Source: JAHISC01 sp964645815
Lineage (GTDB): Bacteria > Patescibacteriota > Patescibacteriia > UBA9934
Length of the DNA stretch: 23,165 nt
Direction: 5' to 3'
NCBI GenBank assembly: GCA_964645815.1
Contig: CAZYCR010000011.1
Span: forward strand, 1-23,165
Position 1 is the first letter of the stretch; every line of letters begins with the position of its first letter. Of the stretch, positions 10,244 through 15,868 are shown one piece after another. The notes beneath the pieces are model-generated. The model worked only from the letters and a program-made list of their open reading frames with translations, was not told the origin of the DNA and did no database searches. Made by a program: the position numbers and the translations under genes.

Positions 10244-10272
10244 TTGCCAAAAATCAAGGCTTTTGATATTAT
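10244..10272 (+). promoter_or_regulatory. Promoter of tRNA-Asp
   Basis: TTGCCA (10244-10249), a 17-bp spacer, then TATTAT (10267-10272). The tRNA begins 21 bases further on. Confidence 0.7.
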
Positions 10273-10292
10273 ATTCGCACCACGAATATCGT

Positions 10293-10370
10293 GGGCTGGT
10301 AGTTCAACTTGGTTAGAGCACCGCCCTGTCACGGCGGAAGTTGCGGGTTCGAGTCCCGTCCAGCCCGCCA
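10293..10370 (+). tRNA. tRNA-Asp (anticodon GTC)
   Basis: Full cloverleaf: acceptor GGGCTGG/CCAGCCC pairs perfectly, the anticodon stem CCGCC/GGCGG encloses CTGTCAC with anticodon GTC at 10328-10330, and the T arm has TTCGAGT. Discriminator G and an encoded CCA are present. The last nine bases are repeated at 10772-10780. Confidence 0.97.
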
Positions 10371-10380
10371 TGCCACTCCG

Positions 10381-10470
10381 TTCTGTCGAAGACAGAACTT
10401 CGTTAGGCATGTCCCCAACGTAGCTCCAAAAGAGCGAAGTGGGACTCTAACGAAATGTCTGAAAAGACAT
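10381..10470 (+). ncRNA. Folded RNA segment after tRNA-Asp
   Basis: Three helix units lie end to end: TTCTGTC-gaa-GACAGAA (10381-10397); a nested arm with TTCGTTAG (10399-10406) pairing CTAACGAA (10447-10454), inside it GTCCC/GGGAC and GCTC/GAGC; and ATGTCT-gaaa-AGACAT (10455-10470). All helices are perfect. It lies between the tRNA and a terminator, so it is probably transcribed with the tRNA. Function unknown. Confidence 0.55.
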
Positions 10471-10487
10471 GAGTAGATCCAGTAAAG

Positions 10488-10512
10488 ACGTACGCTTTAT
10501 GCGTGCGTTTTT
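10488..10512 (+). terminator. Rho-independent terminator inside the tRNA-adjacent element
   Basis: ACGTACGC, loop TTTAT, GCGTGCGT (8 bp with one G-U), then five T. Confidence 0.75.
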
Positions 10513-10529
10513 GATATATTACTGATCAT

Positions 10530-10772
10530 ATGTAACACGTCTACATCATTCAAAGCGAACTTGATGGTCGATATTATTATGGTTTTACCGAACAAGCGAT
10601 CCTAGAAAGAGTCAAGGATCATAATTCAGGTAAATCAAAGCACACAAGAAAATTCAAACCTTGGAAACTTGTCTGGCGTGCTTCTTTTTCTTCCAAAGAG
10701 AAAGCTAGAGATTTTGAACGCTATTTAAAAACACCCTCCGGTCATGCGTTTTCTCGTAAGCGACTATTGTAA
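10530..10772 (+). pseudogene. GIY-YIG nuclease-like ORF with a stop at codon 2
   Basis: The frame 10536-10772 encodes 78 residues beginning HVYIIQSELDGRYYYGFTEQ and ending in FSRKRLL, a recognisable short GIY-YIG domain (family N-terminus near M-Y-V-Y-I-L-Q-S). The YIG element here reads YYG. No ATG, GTG or TTG exists in frame before the final leucine. The natural start, ATG at 10530-10532, is followed at once by TAA at 10533-10535. A -10-like TATATT (about 10514-10519) sits before that ATG. Either one base change has killed the start, or translation begins at an unusual codon, or the base is a sequencing error. The domain itself is not frameshifted, which points to a recent lesion. Confidence 0.6.
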
Positions 10773-10785
10773 GCCCGCCACAGAG

Positions 10786-10807
10786 CCACGACTCAGGTCG
10801 TGGTTTT
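10786..10807 (+). terminator. Hairpin terminator, probably the original tRNA-Asp terminator
   Basis: CCACGAC, loop TCAG, GTCGTGG, then TTTT. It follows directly after the second copy of the tRNA 3' end. Confidence 0.75.
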
Positions 10808-10834
10808 GTGATACAAAAACTTTATAATAACATG

Positions 10835-10856
10835 ACCCCACGCGCGTTGGTGGGGT
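10835..10856 (-). terminator. GC-rich hairpin after the 10882-11175 gene
   Basis: ACCCCAC / GTGGGGT form a 7-bp perfect stem with an 8-nt loop, 26 bases after the stop on the minus strand. There is no T tract, so termination is presumed from position. Confidence 0.5.
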
Positions 10857-10881
10857 CTGTGGCGCCGAGGGAGGCGCAGGA

Positions 10882-11175
10882 TCATCTTGGCAAGATGATC
10901 AGGTAGTTGTCGGCCGTGGACCAGGGGAGATCGCTCGACGGGGAGCTCTCTCTGTCTTCGCCGCTTCGACGCAACAAGATGACGTTGTCGATCTGGCAGA
11001 TGTTCCAGTTCCTCGGGTAGAAGACGGTCTTCCTACTGGTACTATCGGCCAACCAACCGAAAGCCAGAACACCGTTTTCGACCGAGAATCTTCTGATACT
11101 GCCAGAGATCGTGGCGTCGTGTCGACACTCGACGATCGTAGCCTCAGTCAAGTCAAGTTCTTGGATGGCGAACAT
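10882..11175 (-). CDS. Unknown small protein in a GC-rich single-gene unit
   Basis: 97 residues from ATG at 11175, chosen because AAGGAGG lies five bases upstream; an in-frame TTG at 11199 lies upstream of that site and is rejected. The protein begins MFAIQELDLTEATIVECRHD and ends in NYLIILPR. It has no signal peptide or membrane helix and looks like a small beta-rich soluble domain (SIRRFSVENGVLAFGWLAD, KTVFYPRNWNICQIDNVILL). I do not recognise the family. Base and codon use is GC-rich compared with the adjoining U32 gene. It has its own promoter (TTGACA, 17 bp, TACTCT) just after the U32 stop and a GC-rich hairpin downstream, so it is a self-contained transcription unit. Confidence 0.65.
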   Translation of the reverse strand: MFAIQELDLTEATIVECRHDATISGSIRRFSVENGVLAFGWLADSTSRKTVFYPRNWNICQIDNVILLRRSGEDRESSPSSDLPWSTADNYLIILPR

Positions 11176-11191
11176 GAAATCCTCCTTGAGA

Positions 11192-11225
11192 TCACTCAAA
11201 GAGTACTGGTGAGATTGGGTCTTGT
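11192..11225 (-). promoter_or_regulatory. Promoter of the 10882-11175 gene
   Basis: On the minus strand: TTGACA, 17 bases, TACTCT, about 20 bases before the ATG at 11175. It begins about ten bases after the U32 stop codon at 11235. Confidence 0.6.
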
Positions 11226-11234
11226 CAATAATTT

Positions 11235-12473
11235 TTATTCCTTATTCGCCACTACGCGGTACATTTTATCGCCGCGGCGAAGACGAGAGGGAACTTTGAA
11301 AGTTAAGGTATCTCCTTGTTTAGCGCTCAACGCACGCTTTTCATCAATCAGCATTTCTTCTGGCGTGACTCGCACAACACCAGTAGTTTTTCCAATAATA
11401 ATAGCTTCGTCGCCAAGATCGAAGGCACTGGCATGCACCTCAACTTCCACGACTTCAATTTTTGGATAATATTTTACAACCGTTCCGACCAGTTCTTTTG
11501 TTTTAGTTGCTTTATTTCCGGCAATACCACTCCAATGGCTCCAAGCTTTGCCATGGTAAAAACCTTCACTCAAACCTTTGTTGAAAACTGTGCCAAGGCG
11601 TTCATTCCAGTTTTTTATTTTTTCCCGGGTGTATGTTCCTTCCTCAATTGCTGTTAGGGCCTCGCGGTAAGTTTTGACCACAGTCTCCACATACTCCGGC
11701 GCTCGGCCACGGCCTTCAATTTTCAAAGACACAGCTCCGGTGGCGACAATTTCGTCCAAGAGGCCAATGGTGCACAAATCTTCCGGGCTCATTACAAATT
11801 GATTATCAATTACCAAACTTTTTCCGGTTTGCTGATCTTTGACTTCATAAGCGCGACGACAAGGCTGAGTACATTCGCCACAGTTGGCCGAAGTGTTATT
11901 CATGTAAAGACTCATGCCACAACGGCCGCTTACTGAAACACACATGGCGCCATGCACAAAAATTTCAATCTCAATTAATTTTCCTTTTGGTCCGCGAATA
12001 TCTTGATTTTTAATTTCGTCAATGATGTTTTTAATTTGTTTGAGCGTCAATTCACGGGCTAAAACCATCCGGTCAGCCCAGTGAGAGAAAAATTTAACGG
12101 TTTCGATATTGGAAATAGAGTGTTGGGTGGAAATATGAACTTCCATGCCTATGGAGCGAGCATAATCAATGGCACTTGGATCAAACATGATCAAAGCGTC
12201 GATTTTATTTTCCTTGGCAGTATCAATTGCTTTTTTCATGCTTTCCAGATTCTCATCGTAGACAAGAGTATTGAGAGCCAAGTAACAGCGAATGTTATTT
12301 TCATGGGCAATTTTCGAAATCTCTGCCAAATCAGCGAGGGAAAATTTTTGTGAGTTGTTTTGACGCATGTTAAAACCATCCAAACCAAAATAGACAGCAT
12401 TTGCGCCGGCATTAATGGCGGCCATAAGTGCTGGATAAGAACCGGCTGGAGCTAGAAGTTCAGGTTTTTGCAT
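11235..12473 (-). CDS. U32 family protein, TrhP (YegQ)-like tRNA hydroxylation factor
   Basis: 412 residues, formerly annotated as a peptidase or collagenase family. TrhP takes part in forming 5-hydroxyuridine at the wobble position 34 of tRNAs. Signatures are the TIM-barrel N-terminus PELLAPAGSYPALMAAINAGANAVYFG and the family motif EIFVHGAMCVSVSGRCGMS, followed by NCGECTQPCR, which together supply the conserved cysteines that likely bind an Fe-S cluster. The C-terminal region (about 320-405) is a beta-barrel-like domain. RlhA (YhbU, 23S rRNA) is the main alternative paralogue; the length and Cys pattern favour the YegQ side. Its promoter is TTGACT, 16 bp, TATACT, with the -10 only eight bases from the ATG. 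GC-rich foreign-looking genes lie on both sides. Confidence 0.85.
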   Translation of the reverse strand: MQKPELLAPAGSYPALMAAINAGANAVYFGLDGFNMRQNNSQKFSLADLAEISKIAHENNIRCYLALNTLVYDENLESMKKAIDTAKENKIDALIMFDPSAIDYARSIGMEVHISTQHSISNIETVKFFSHWADRMVLARELTLKQIKNIIDEIKNQDIRGPKGKLIEIEIFVHGAMCVSVSGRCGMSLYMNNTSANCGECTQPCRRAYEVKDQQTGKSLVIDNQFVMSPEDLCTIGLLDEIVATGAVSLKIEGRGRAPEYVETVVKTYREALTAIEEGTYTREKIKNWNERLGTVFNKGLSEGFYHGKAWSHWSGIAGNKATKTKELVGTVVKYYPKIEVVEVEVHASAFDLGDEAIIIGKTTGVVRVTPEEMLIDEKRALSAKQGDTLTFKVPSRLRRGDKMYRVVANKE

Positions 12474-12481
12474 AGAGGATT

Positions 12482-12509
12482 AGTATAGCTGATTTTTATC
12501 TTTAGTCAA
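12482..12509 (-). promoter_or_regulatory. Promoter of the U32 gene, leaderless type
   Basis: Minus strand: TTGACT (12509-12504), 16-bp spacer, TATACT (12487-12482), then eight bases to the ATG at 12473. The mRNA should carry almost no leader. Confidence 0.75.
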
Positions 12510-12516
12510 TTACAAA

Positions 12517-12541
12517 GCCCGGCACGCAGATGCGGCCGGGC
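12517..12541 (-). terminator. GC-rich terminator hairpin after the 12547-13392 gene
   Basis: GCCCGGC/GCCGGGC, with an inner CGC/GCG pairing, stands six bases after the stop on the minus strand and is followed by TTTG. It ends just before the -35 box of the U32 promoter. Confidence 0.75.
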
Positions 12542-12546
12542 CTAGG

Positions 12547-13392
12547 CTACTCGTTCTTGAGCGGCATAAGATGTCGGATCTCGCCGACGTTCTCGCCCTC
12601 CAGAACGCGCACCTCCATGATCTTCGGCGACTCAGAATCGGGCTCGTCGTTGATCGTTGCGAGACGCAGGATCTCACCGACATCTTCGCCCTCGATGACC
12701 TCGACATCCATGACCGGAGGTCCCGGAACCTGGATGCGCAGAGGGTCGGCCGAGTCCAGAAAGGGATCGGCCGAGTCCTTGCACGGCAGTTCCATGTTCG
12801 TTGCAGACTCAGGCGCGATCTTGCGGTTGTGCTCGACTGTGATCGAAGAGCGTGACCGGATCGTGTCCGTGTCTTCGTCGTCCGCGGTCTGGTTGACCAG
12901 AACGAAACAGAGCAGGACAGCGATCGTGATCAGAGCGAGCGAAGCCGGGATCAGCAGCCAGGCGCTGCGTCGATTGGTCGGTTTGACGAACTTGCCGGGA
13001 GTCGGGCTGAGCGGCGTGGGAGGCTGATCCGGTGGTCGAGGTGGCGGTGATGGGATCGTCGTTTGCTCGAACAGGTTGGGCTTGTTGTCTTCGTTCGGCG
13101 GTTCGCCCAGGGTCGGCAGGAGCATGATCTCGGCACCACGGCTCGAGTGCTTGGTCTCATCGTTGATCATCTGGAGCTCGAAGATGATCTTCGAGACATC
13201 GGTCTCGCCAGCTTTACTTTCTTCGTGGAGCTCTCTTGCCAAGGCCAGCAGTCGGTTGATGATGAACGCCGGTTGCTCGGTGTTGAAGCCAGTGATAGCC
13301 AGGGCGAGCCGATTCTCGGCTTCGGCGATCTTCGGCGGAGACAGCTTGAGAAGCTCGATGACCTGATCCAGGTACTCGGAGATTGTTTGCAT
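12547..13392 (-). CDS. Single-pass membrane protein with duplicated C-terminal motif, GC-rich unit
   Basis: 281 residues, family not recognised. Residues 1-95 look helical and soluble, 100-140 are a Pro-rich linker (SPPPRPPDQPPTPLSPTP), 145-166 form one membrane helix (LLIPASLALITIAVLLCFVLV) after a basic NRRSAW, and the tail is acidic. With the positive charges before the helix, the N-terminus should be cytoplasmic and the tail outside. The tail holds two copies of an 18-residue motif: VMDVEVIEGEDVGEILRL (227-244) and IMEVRVLEGENVGEIRHL (258-275), 31 residues apart and also similar in DNA. The ATG follows TGAGGTG (minus strand). Codon use is much more GC-rich than in the adjacent rplT and U32 genes. 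It has its own promoter and terminator. Possibly a sensor or anchoring protein. Confidence 0.75.
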   Translation of the reverse strand: MQTISEYLDQVIELLKLSPPKIAEAENRLALAITGFNTEQPAFIINRLLALARELHEESKAGETDVSKIIFELQMINDETKHSSRGAEIMLLPTLGEPPNEDNKPNLFEQTTIPSPPPRPPDQPPTPLSPTPGKFVKPTNRRSAWLLIPASLALITIAVLLCFVLVNQTADDEDTDTIRSRSSITVEHNRKIAPESATNMELPCKDSADPFLDSADPLRIQVPGPPVMDVEVIEGEDVGEILRLATINDEPDSESPKIMEVRVLEGENVGEIRHLMPLKNE

Positions 13393-13439
13393 GGTTCACC
13401 TCAGAAAAAGGGCTGTTGTCAGCAAGTGCGTGACAGGAA

Positions 13440-13468
13440 ATAATAAACGCAAATCATTAGAAAGTCAA
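13440..13468 (-). promoter_or_regulatory. Promoter of the 12547-13392 gene
   Basis: Minus strand: TTGACT (13468-13463), 17-bp spacer, TATTAT (13445-13440). It lies just beyond the rplT terminator, and the leader to the ATG is about 40 bases with a Shine-Dalgarno. Confidence 0.8.
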
Positions 13469-13477
13469 TAGAAACTT

Positions 13478-13500
13478 AAAGACCGCCCCGAAGAGCGATC
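13478..13500 (-). terminator. Terminator of the infC-rpmI-rplT operon
   Basis: Minus strand: GATCGCTC, loop TTCG, GGGCGGTC (8 pairs including two G-U), then TTT. It begins seven bases after the rplT stop. Confidence 0.85.
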
Positions 13501-13506
13501 TTTTGC

Positions 13507-13854
13507 TTATTTCTTTGTTGCTTCTACAACTTTTGCAAATACTTCCGGATGTTTTTCAGCTAAAGTAGCTAAGATCTTTCGATCAAGTTCGATGTTCGCT
13601 GCTTTGAGTCCATTGATCAGCTGAGAATAGGTTGTGCCATTGGCTCTGGCTGCAGCATTAATCTTTGTTGTCCAAAGTCGACGGAAAGCTCGTTTTTTGT
13701 TGCGTCGATCTCGGTAGGCGTATTTCCCGGCTTTGAGAGCGGCGGTTTTAGCTAAACGGATTTTACTTTTTCGTCCCCACTTAAAGCCTTTGACTTTAGC
13801 AAGGAGGTTTCGACGTCGTTTAGTATGTTGGGTACCTCGTTTTACTCGTGGCAT
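13507..13854 (-). CDS. rplT: 50S ribosomal protein L20
   Basis: 115 residues, the normal length. It has the very basic L20 N-terminus MPRVKRGTQHTKRRRNLLAKVKGFKWGRKSK, the central YAYRDRRNKKRAFRRLWTTKINAAAR and the C-terminal LDRKILATLA. L20 binds 23S rRNA early in large-subunit assembly; in several bacteria it represses its own operon by binding the mRNA. Third gene of the conserved infC-rpmI-rplT order, followed directly by a UUCG-loop terminator. No Shine-Dalgarno is evident. Confidence 0.97.
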   Translation of the reverse strand: MPRVKRGTQHTKRRRNLLAKVKGFKWGRKSKIRLAKTAALKAGKYAYRDRRNKKRAFRRLWTTKINAAARANGTTYSQLINGLKAANIELDRKILATLAEKHPEVFAKVVEATKK

Positions 13855-13909
13855 AAAATAGTAGTTTAAGGGGGCAGATTAAGACTGCACTTAACCCTGT
13901 TCACTTACA

Positions 13910-14110
13910 TTAATTAGCGTAAGGCATGAGGGTCTCGACCGCTTTGCGGTGAGTCTCAGAAATGGTCATGTCACTGCGTTTGTTACGTCGGGTCTTACCA
14001 GTTTCACGGGAATTAAAATGATCTTGACCAGAGGTTCGTTTGATCATCTTTCCGTTTTTGGTGACTTTAAGGCGTTTTGAAAGCGCTTTGTGAGTTTTTT
14101 GCTTAGACAT
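13910..14110 (-). CDS. rpmI: 50S ribosomal protein L35
   Basis: 66 residues with the L35 pattern: KTHKALSKRLKVTKNGKMIKR, GQDHFNSRETGKTRRNKR and a terminal LMPYAN. It lies between infC and rplT as in most bacteria, 55 bases before rplT. It has its own promoter in the infC-rpmI gap, so rpmI-rplT may also be transcribed without infC. Confidence 0.96.
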   Translation of the reverse strand: MSKQKTHKALSKRLKVTKNGKMIKRTSGQDHFNSRETGKTRRNKRSDMTISETHRKAVETLMPYAN

Positions 14111-14121
14111 ATCGTGGCCGC

Positions 14122-14150
14122 AGTGTAATAAAATTTGTGGAAATCGTCAA
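14122..14150 (-). promoter_or_regulatory. Promoter in front of rpmI-rplT
   Basis: Minus strand: TTGACG (14150-14145), 17-bp spacer, TACACT (14127-14122), then 11 bases to the rpmI ATG, giving a leader of a few bases. The rest of the 128-bp gap between rpmI and infC holds no ORF. Confidence 0.65.
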
Positions 14151-14238
14151 GAGGGCTCGGCTTTTTATTCTTTATTGACAGATCAGCATCGGTCGGGACA
14201 AACGTTTGATAATTTATACAATAAGCCTCGCTTGAGAA

Positions 14239-14793
14239 CTATTTGACTCGAGCGATAATTGTGTCCATTCGGTTCCCGGCTCGTTTCATCGGGGATTCGA
14301 CGCGGACTTCGTAGGATTCGCCTATTTTTTTTATAAACCCGTTCACAATCTCGCGCGCACGATCAAAGTGCTCTTTTTCTCGGCCACGCATGATCATTTC
14401 AATTCTTACCTTGTGGCCTTTTTCCAAGAATTTTGTCGCCTGATTCAAACGAACGTTGAGATCGTTTTCACCAATTCGCATCGACAAACGGATTCCTTTT
14501 GTTTCAACTTCTTTAGATTGAGCGCGTTGCTTCTTTGCTTCTTTTTCTTTTTGATACTTGAAGTTGCTAAAATCCATGATTTTACAAACTGGTGGATTTG
14601 CTTTTGGCGAGACTTCAATCAAATCAAGGCCAGCTTCCCGAGCTAGGGAAAGAGCTTCATCGGTTGAAATGACTCCAATCATTTCACCTTCAGCGCCAAT
14701 AACTCTAACTTCCGGGGATTTAATACCTCGGTTAACTTTAAATTGGGGAATGTCGAATTTCGGCTTTCTTTGCCGATGTCTATGGATACGCAT
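14239..14793 (-). CDS. infC: Translation initiation factor IF-3
   Basis: 184 residues, the normal length. The N-domain has the family stretch NRGIKSPEVRVIGAEGEMIGVISTDEALSLA and VSPKANPPVCKIMDF; a Lys-rich linker (about 82-97) leads to the C-domain (KGIRLSMRIGENDLNVRLNQATKFLEKGHKVRIEMIMRGRE). IF-3 keeps 30S subunits free and checks the start codon and initiator tRNA. The gene begins with ATG here, not the AUU used for autoregulation in Escherichia coli. A -10-like TATAAC ends nine bases before the ATG and there is no Shine-Dalgarno. Confidence 0.97.
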   Translation of the reverse strand: MRIHRHRQRKPKFDIPQFKVNRGIKSPEVRVIGAEGEMIGVISTDEALSLAREAGLDLIEVSPKANPPVCKIMDFSNFKYQKEKEAKKQRAQSKEVETKGIRLSMRIGENDLNVRLNQATKFLEKGHKVRIEMIMRGREKEHFDRAREIVNGFIKKIGESYEVRVESPMKRAGNRMDTIIARVK

Positions 14794-14802
14794 TTTGTAA
14801 AA

Positions 14803-14808
14803 GTTATA
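14803..14808 (-). promoter_or_regulatory. -10 box before infC
   Basis: Minus strand TATAAC (14808-14803), nine bases before the ATG at 14793; the -35 is weak. The leader would be only a few bases. Confidence 0.5.
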
Positions 14809-14844
14809 AAGTGAAAGAGTTATTTAGTGTCTCGAACAATAGTG

Positions 14845-14948
14845 CACCACGTTAGAAGTCTAGGCCAGATTGGCATCATCGGCGGGGCTACAATGGATAT
14901 TCTAGCTCAGCCGACATAGCGCCGCTGACCGCTACTTCTAACGTGGTG
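14845..14948 (-). repeat. 15-bp perfect inverted repeat that includes the tmRNA 3' end
   Basis: CACCACGTTAGAAGT (14845-14859) is the exact reverse complement of ACTTCTAACGTGGTG (14934-14948). The right arm covers the CCA end of tmRNA. On the tmRNA strand the 74-nt interior has further nested helices (CGGCG/CGCCG, GGCT/AGCC). A primary transcript would therefore hold its CCA in a long hairpin until processed. It could be a termination or processing structure, or a small insertion at the tmRNA gene. Confidence 0.7.
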
Positions 14949-15339
14949 GACCTGAGGGGAGTTGAACCCCTGTCTGGTTAGCCTTTTCAAAAGCAACGTC
15001 TACAAGCTTTGTCCCACTTAAGATTTACATTAGCCTGGATCAGAGTGGAACCAAAGTCCAGGTAATGTCCTGACAGCAAATCTCGAACAAATCTGAGTCA
15101 GACAAATTTGTTCCAGTCTACAGATATAACACCCGGATCTTGCTGGTAGACATGGCAAGGCGGATGGGCGTCGCACAAAGTTAGGCAACTGCCATTGCAA
15201 GGCGAGGCATGGTGAACATGCTTCTTACCTTAGAGAATGTGTTTGCATTTGTTCTCGTGTATCGTGATTTTTACGAAGAGCGATACCTCTTCGGCTTGAT
15301 TGCTAATGAACTGATCTACCATCGATTCCTGGCAGGCCC
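14944..15339 (-). ncRNA. ssrA: tmRNA (10Sa RNA)
   Basis: 396 nt on the minus strand. The 5' end GGGCCTG (15339-15333) pairs with CAGGTCC (14954-14948), followed by discriminator A and encoded CCA. The 5' side has GGAATCGATGGT, matching the conserved tRNA-like 5' region. The T arm is AGGGG-TTCAACT-CCCCT. The tag frame resumes at GCA (15246-15244) and runs 21 codons to TAA (15183-15181): it begins ANTFSKV and ends in PRLAMAVA, with the hydrophobic tail expected of a degradation tag. tmRNA with SmpB rescues stalled ribosomes. It lies 46 bases after smpB on the same strand, so the two work together and are probably co-transcribed. Confidence 0.93.
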
Positions 15340-15385
15340 GGTCGTTTGCAAATTATTTTATTGGCAAACCACGGCGCCTCATGAA

Positions 15386-15844
15386 TCATGAAGCAAAGCG
15401 ACGCTTTTTCATTTCTTCTTTCATCCTTTTTTCAACATCGCGTTTTTTAATTGACTCTCGCTTTTCGTACTTCTTTTTTCCGCGAGAAATAGCAAATTCC
15501 AACTTAATCAATCCGCCCTTAGTATAAACACGAATTGGCACAATCGTCAATCCTTCAGCTTGTTTTTTTTGTCTAATTTTTCGTAACTCTTTTTTGTGAA
15601 CCAAAACCTTGCGTGATCGAGTTGGATCATACTCTTCTTGCACCCCGGCCGGTTTGTACCGTCCAATATGTGCATTTTTCAGCCAGAGCTCATTATTTTC
15701 AACGCTTAAAAATGAGCCTTGAAGTTTAATGTTTCCTTCACGAGTTGATTTCACCTCCGCACCGCTTAACGCCAAACCGCCTTCGAGCTTTTCCACGAAG
15801 TCATAATCTGATTTTGCTTGTTTATTCACGGCTAAATTCGGCAT
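15386..15844 (-). CDS. smpB: SsrA-binding protein SmpB
   Basis: 152 residues from the ATG at 15844 (MPNLAVNKQAKSDYDF). An in-frame upstream ATG would extend through the promoter and into the next gene's start, so it is rejected. Family features: GLALSGAEVKSTREGNIKLQGSF, the ELWLKNAHIGRY stretch, RSRKVLVHKKELRKI, and GLTIVPIRVYTKGGLIKLEFAISRGKKKYEKRESIKKRD. The basic C-terminal tail (EKRMKEEMKKRRFAS) enters the mRNA channel during rescue. It lies directly upstream of its RNA partner. The start lies 6 bases from a -10-like TATAAC, so the message is probably leaderless. Confidence 0.96.
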   Translation of the reverse strand: MPNLAVNKQAKSDYDFVEKLEGGLALSGAEVKSTREGNIKLQGSFLSVENNELWLKNAHIGRYKPAGVQEEYDPTRSRKVLVHKKELRKIRQKKQAEGLTIVPIRVYTKGGLIKLEFAISRGKKKYEKRESIKKRDVEKRMKEEMKKRRFAS

Positions 15845-15850
15845 AGTTGT

Positions 15851-15862
15851 GTTATAATAATA
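15851..15862. promoter_or_regulatory. Overlapping divergent -10 boxes of smpB and the PerM-like gene
   Basis: The same 12 bases hold TATAAT on the plus strand (15853-15858, ten bases before the ATG at 15869) and TATAAC or TATTAT on the minus strand (six to twelve bases before the smpB ATG at 15844). The two start codons are only 24 bases apart, so both mRNAs would be nearly leaderless and the polymerases should compete. Confidence 0.6.
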
Positions 15863-15868
15863 CCATCT

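Larger units (their letters stand above)
10371..10780 (+). mobile_element. Candidate ~410 bp insertion at the tRNA-Asp 3' end
   Basis: The tRNA 3' end AGCCCGCCA (10362-10370) is repeated exactly at 10772-10780. Between the copies lie a set of hairpins, a terminator and a GIY-YIG ORF whose stop codon overlaps the second copy. After the second copy comes a hairpin that looks like an original tRNA terminator (10786-10803). This is the layout expected when a small element inserts at the 3' end of a tRNA and rebuilds it. No recombinase is present. The 9-bp match is short, so the call is an inference. Confidence 0.5.

Noticed and set aside
10371..10780. Integrative element with an integrase
   Set aside because: No tyrosine or serine recombinase is present; only a GIY-YIG-like ORF lies between the tail repeats, so the call is kept as a small candidate element.
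12517..12541. Operator for the U32 promoter
   Set aside because: The GC hairpin is better explained as the terminator of the gene ending at 12547, with TTTG following on that strand.
15209..15391. 60-residue frame on the plus strand
   Set aside because: It lies antisense to tmRNA, which is supported by paired ends, T arm and tag frame.
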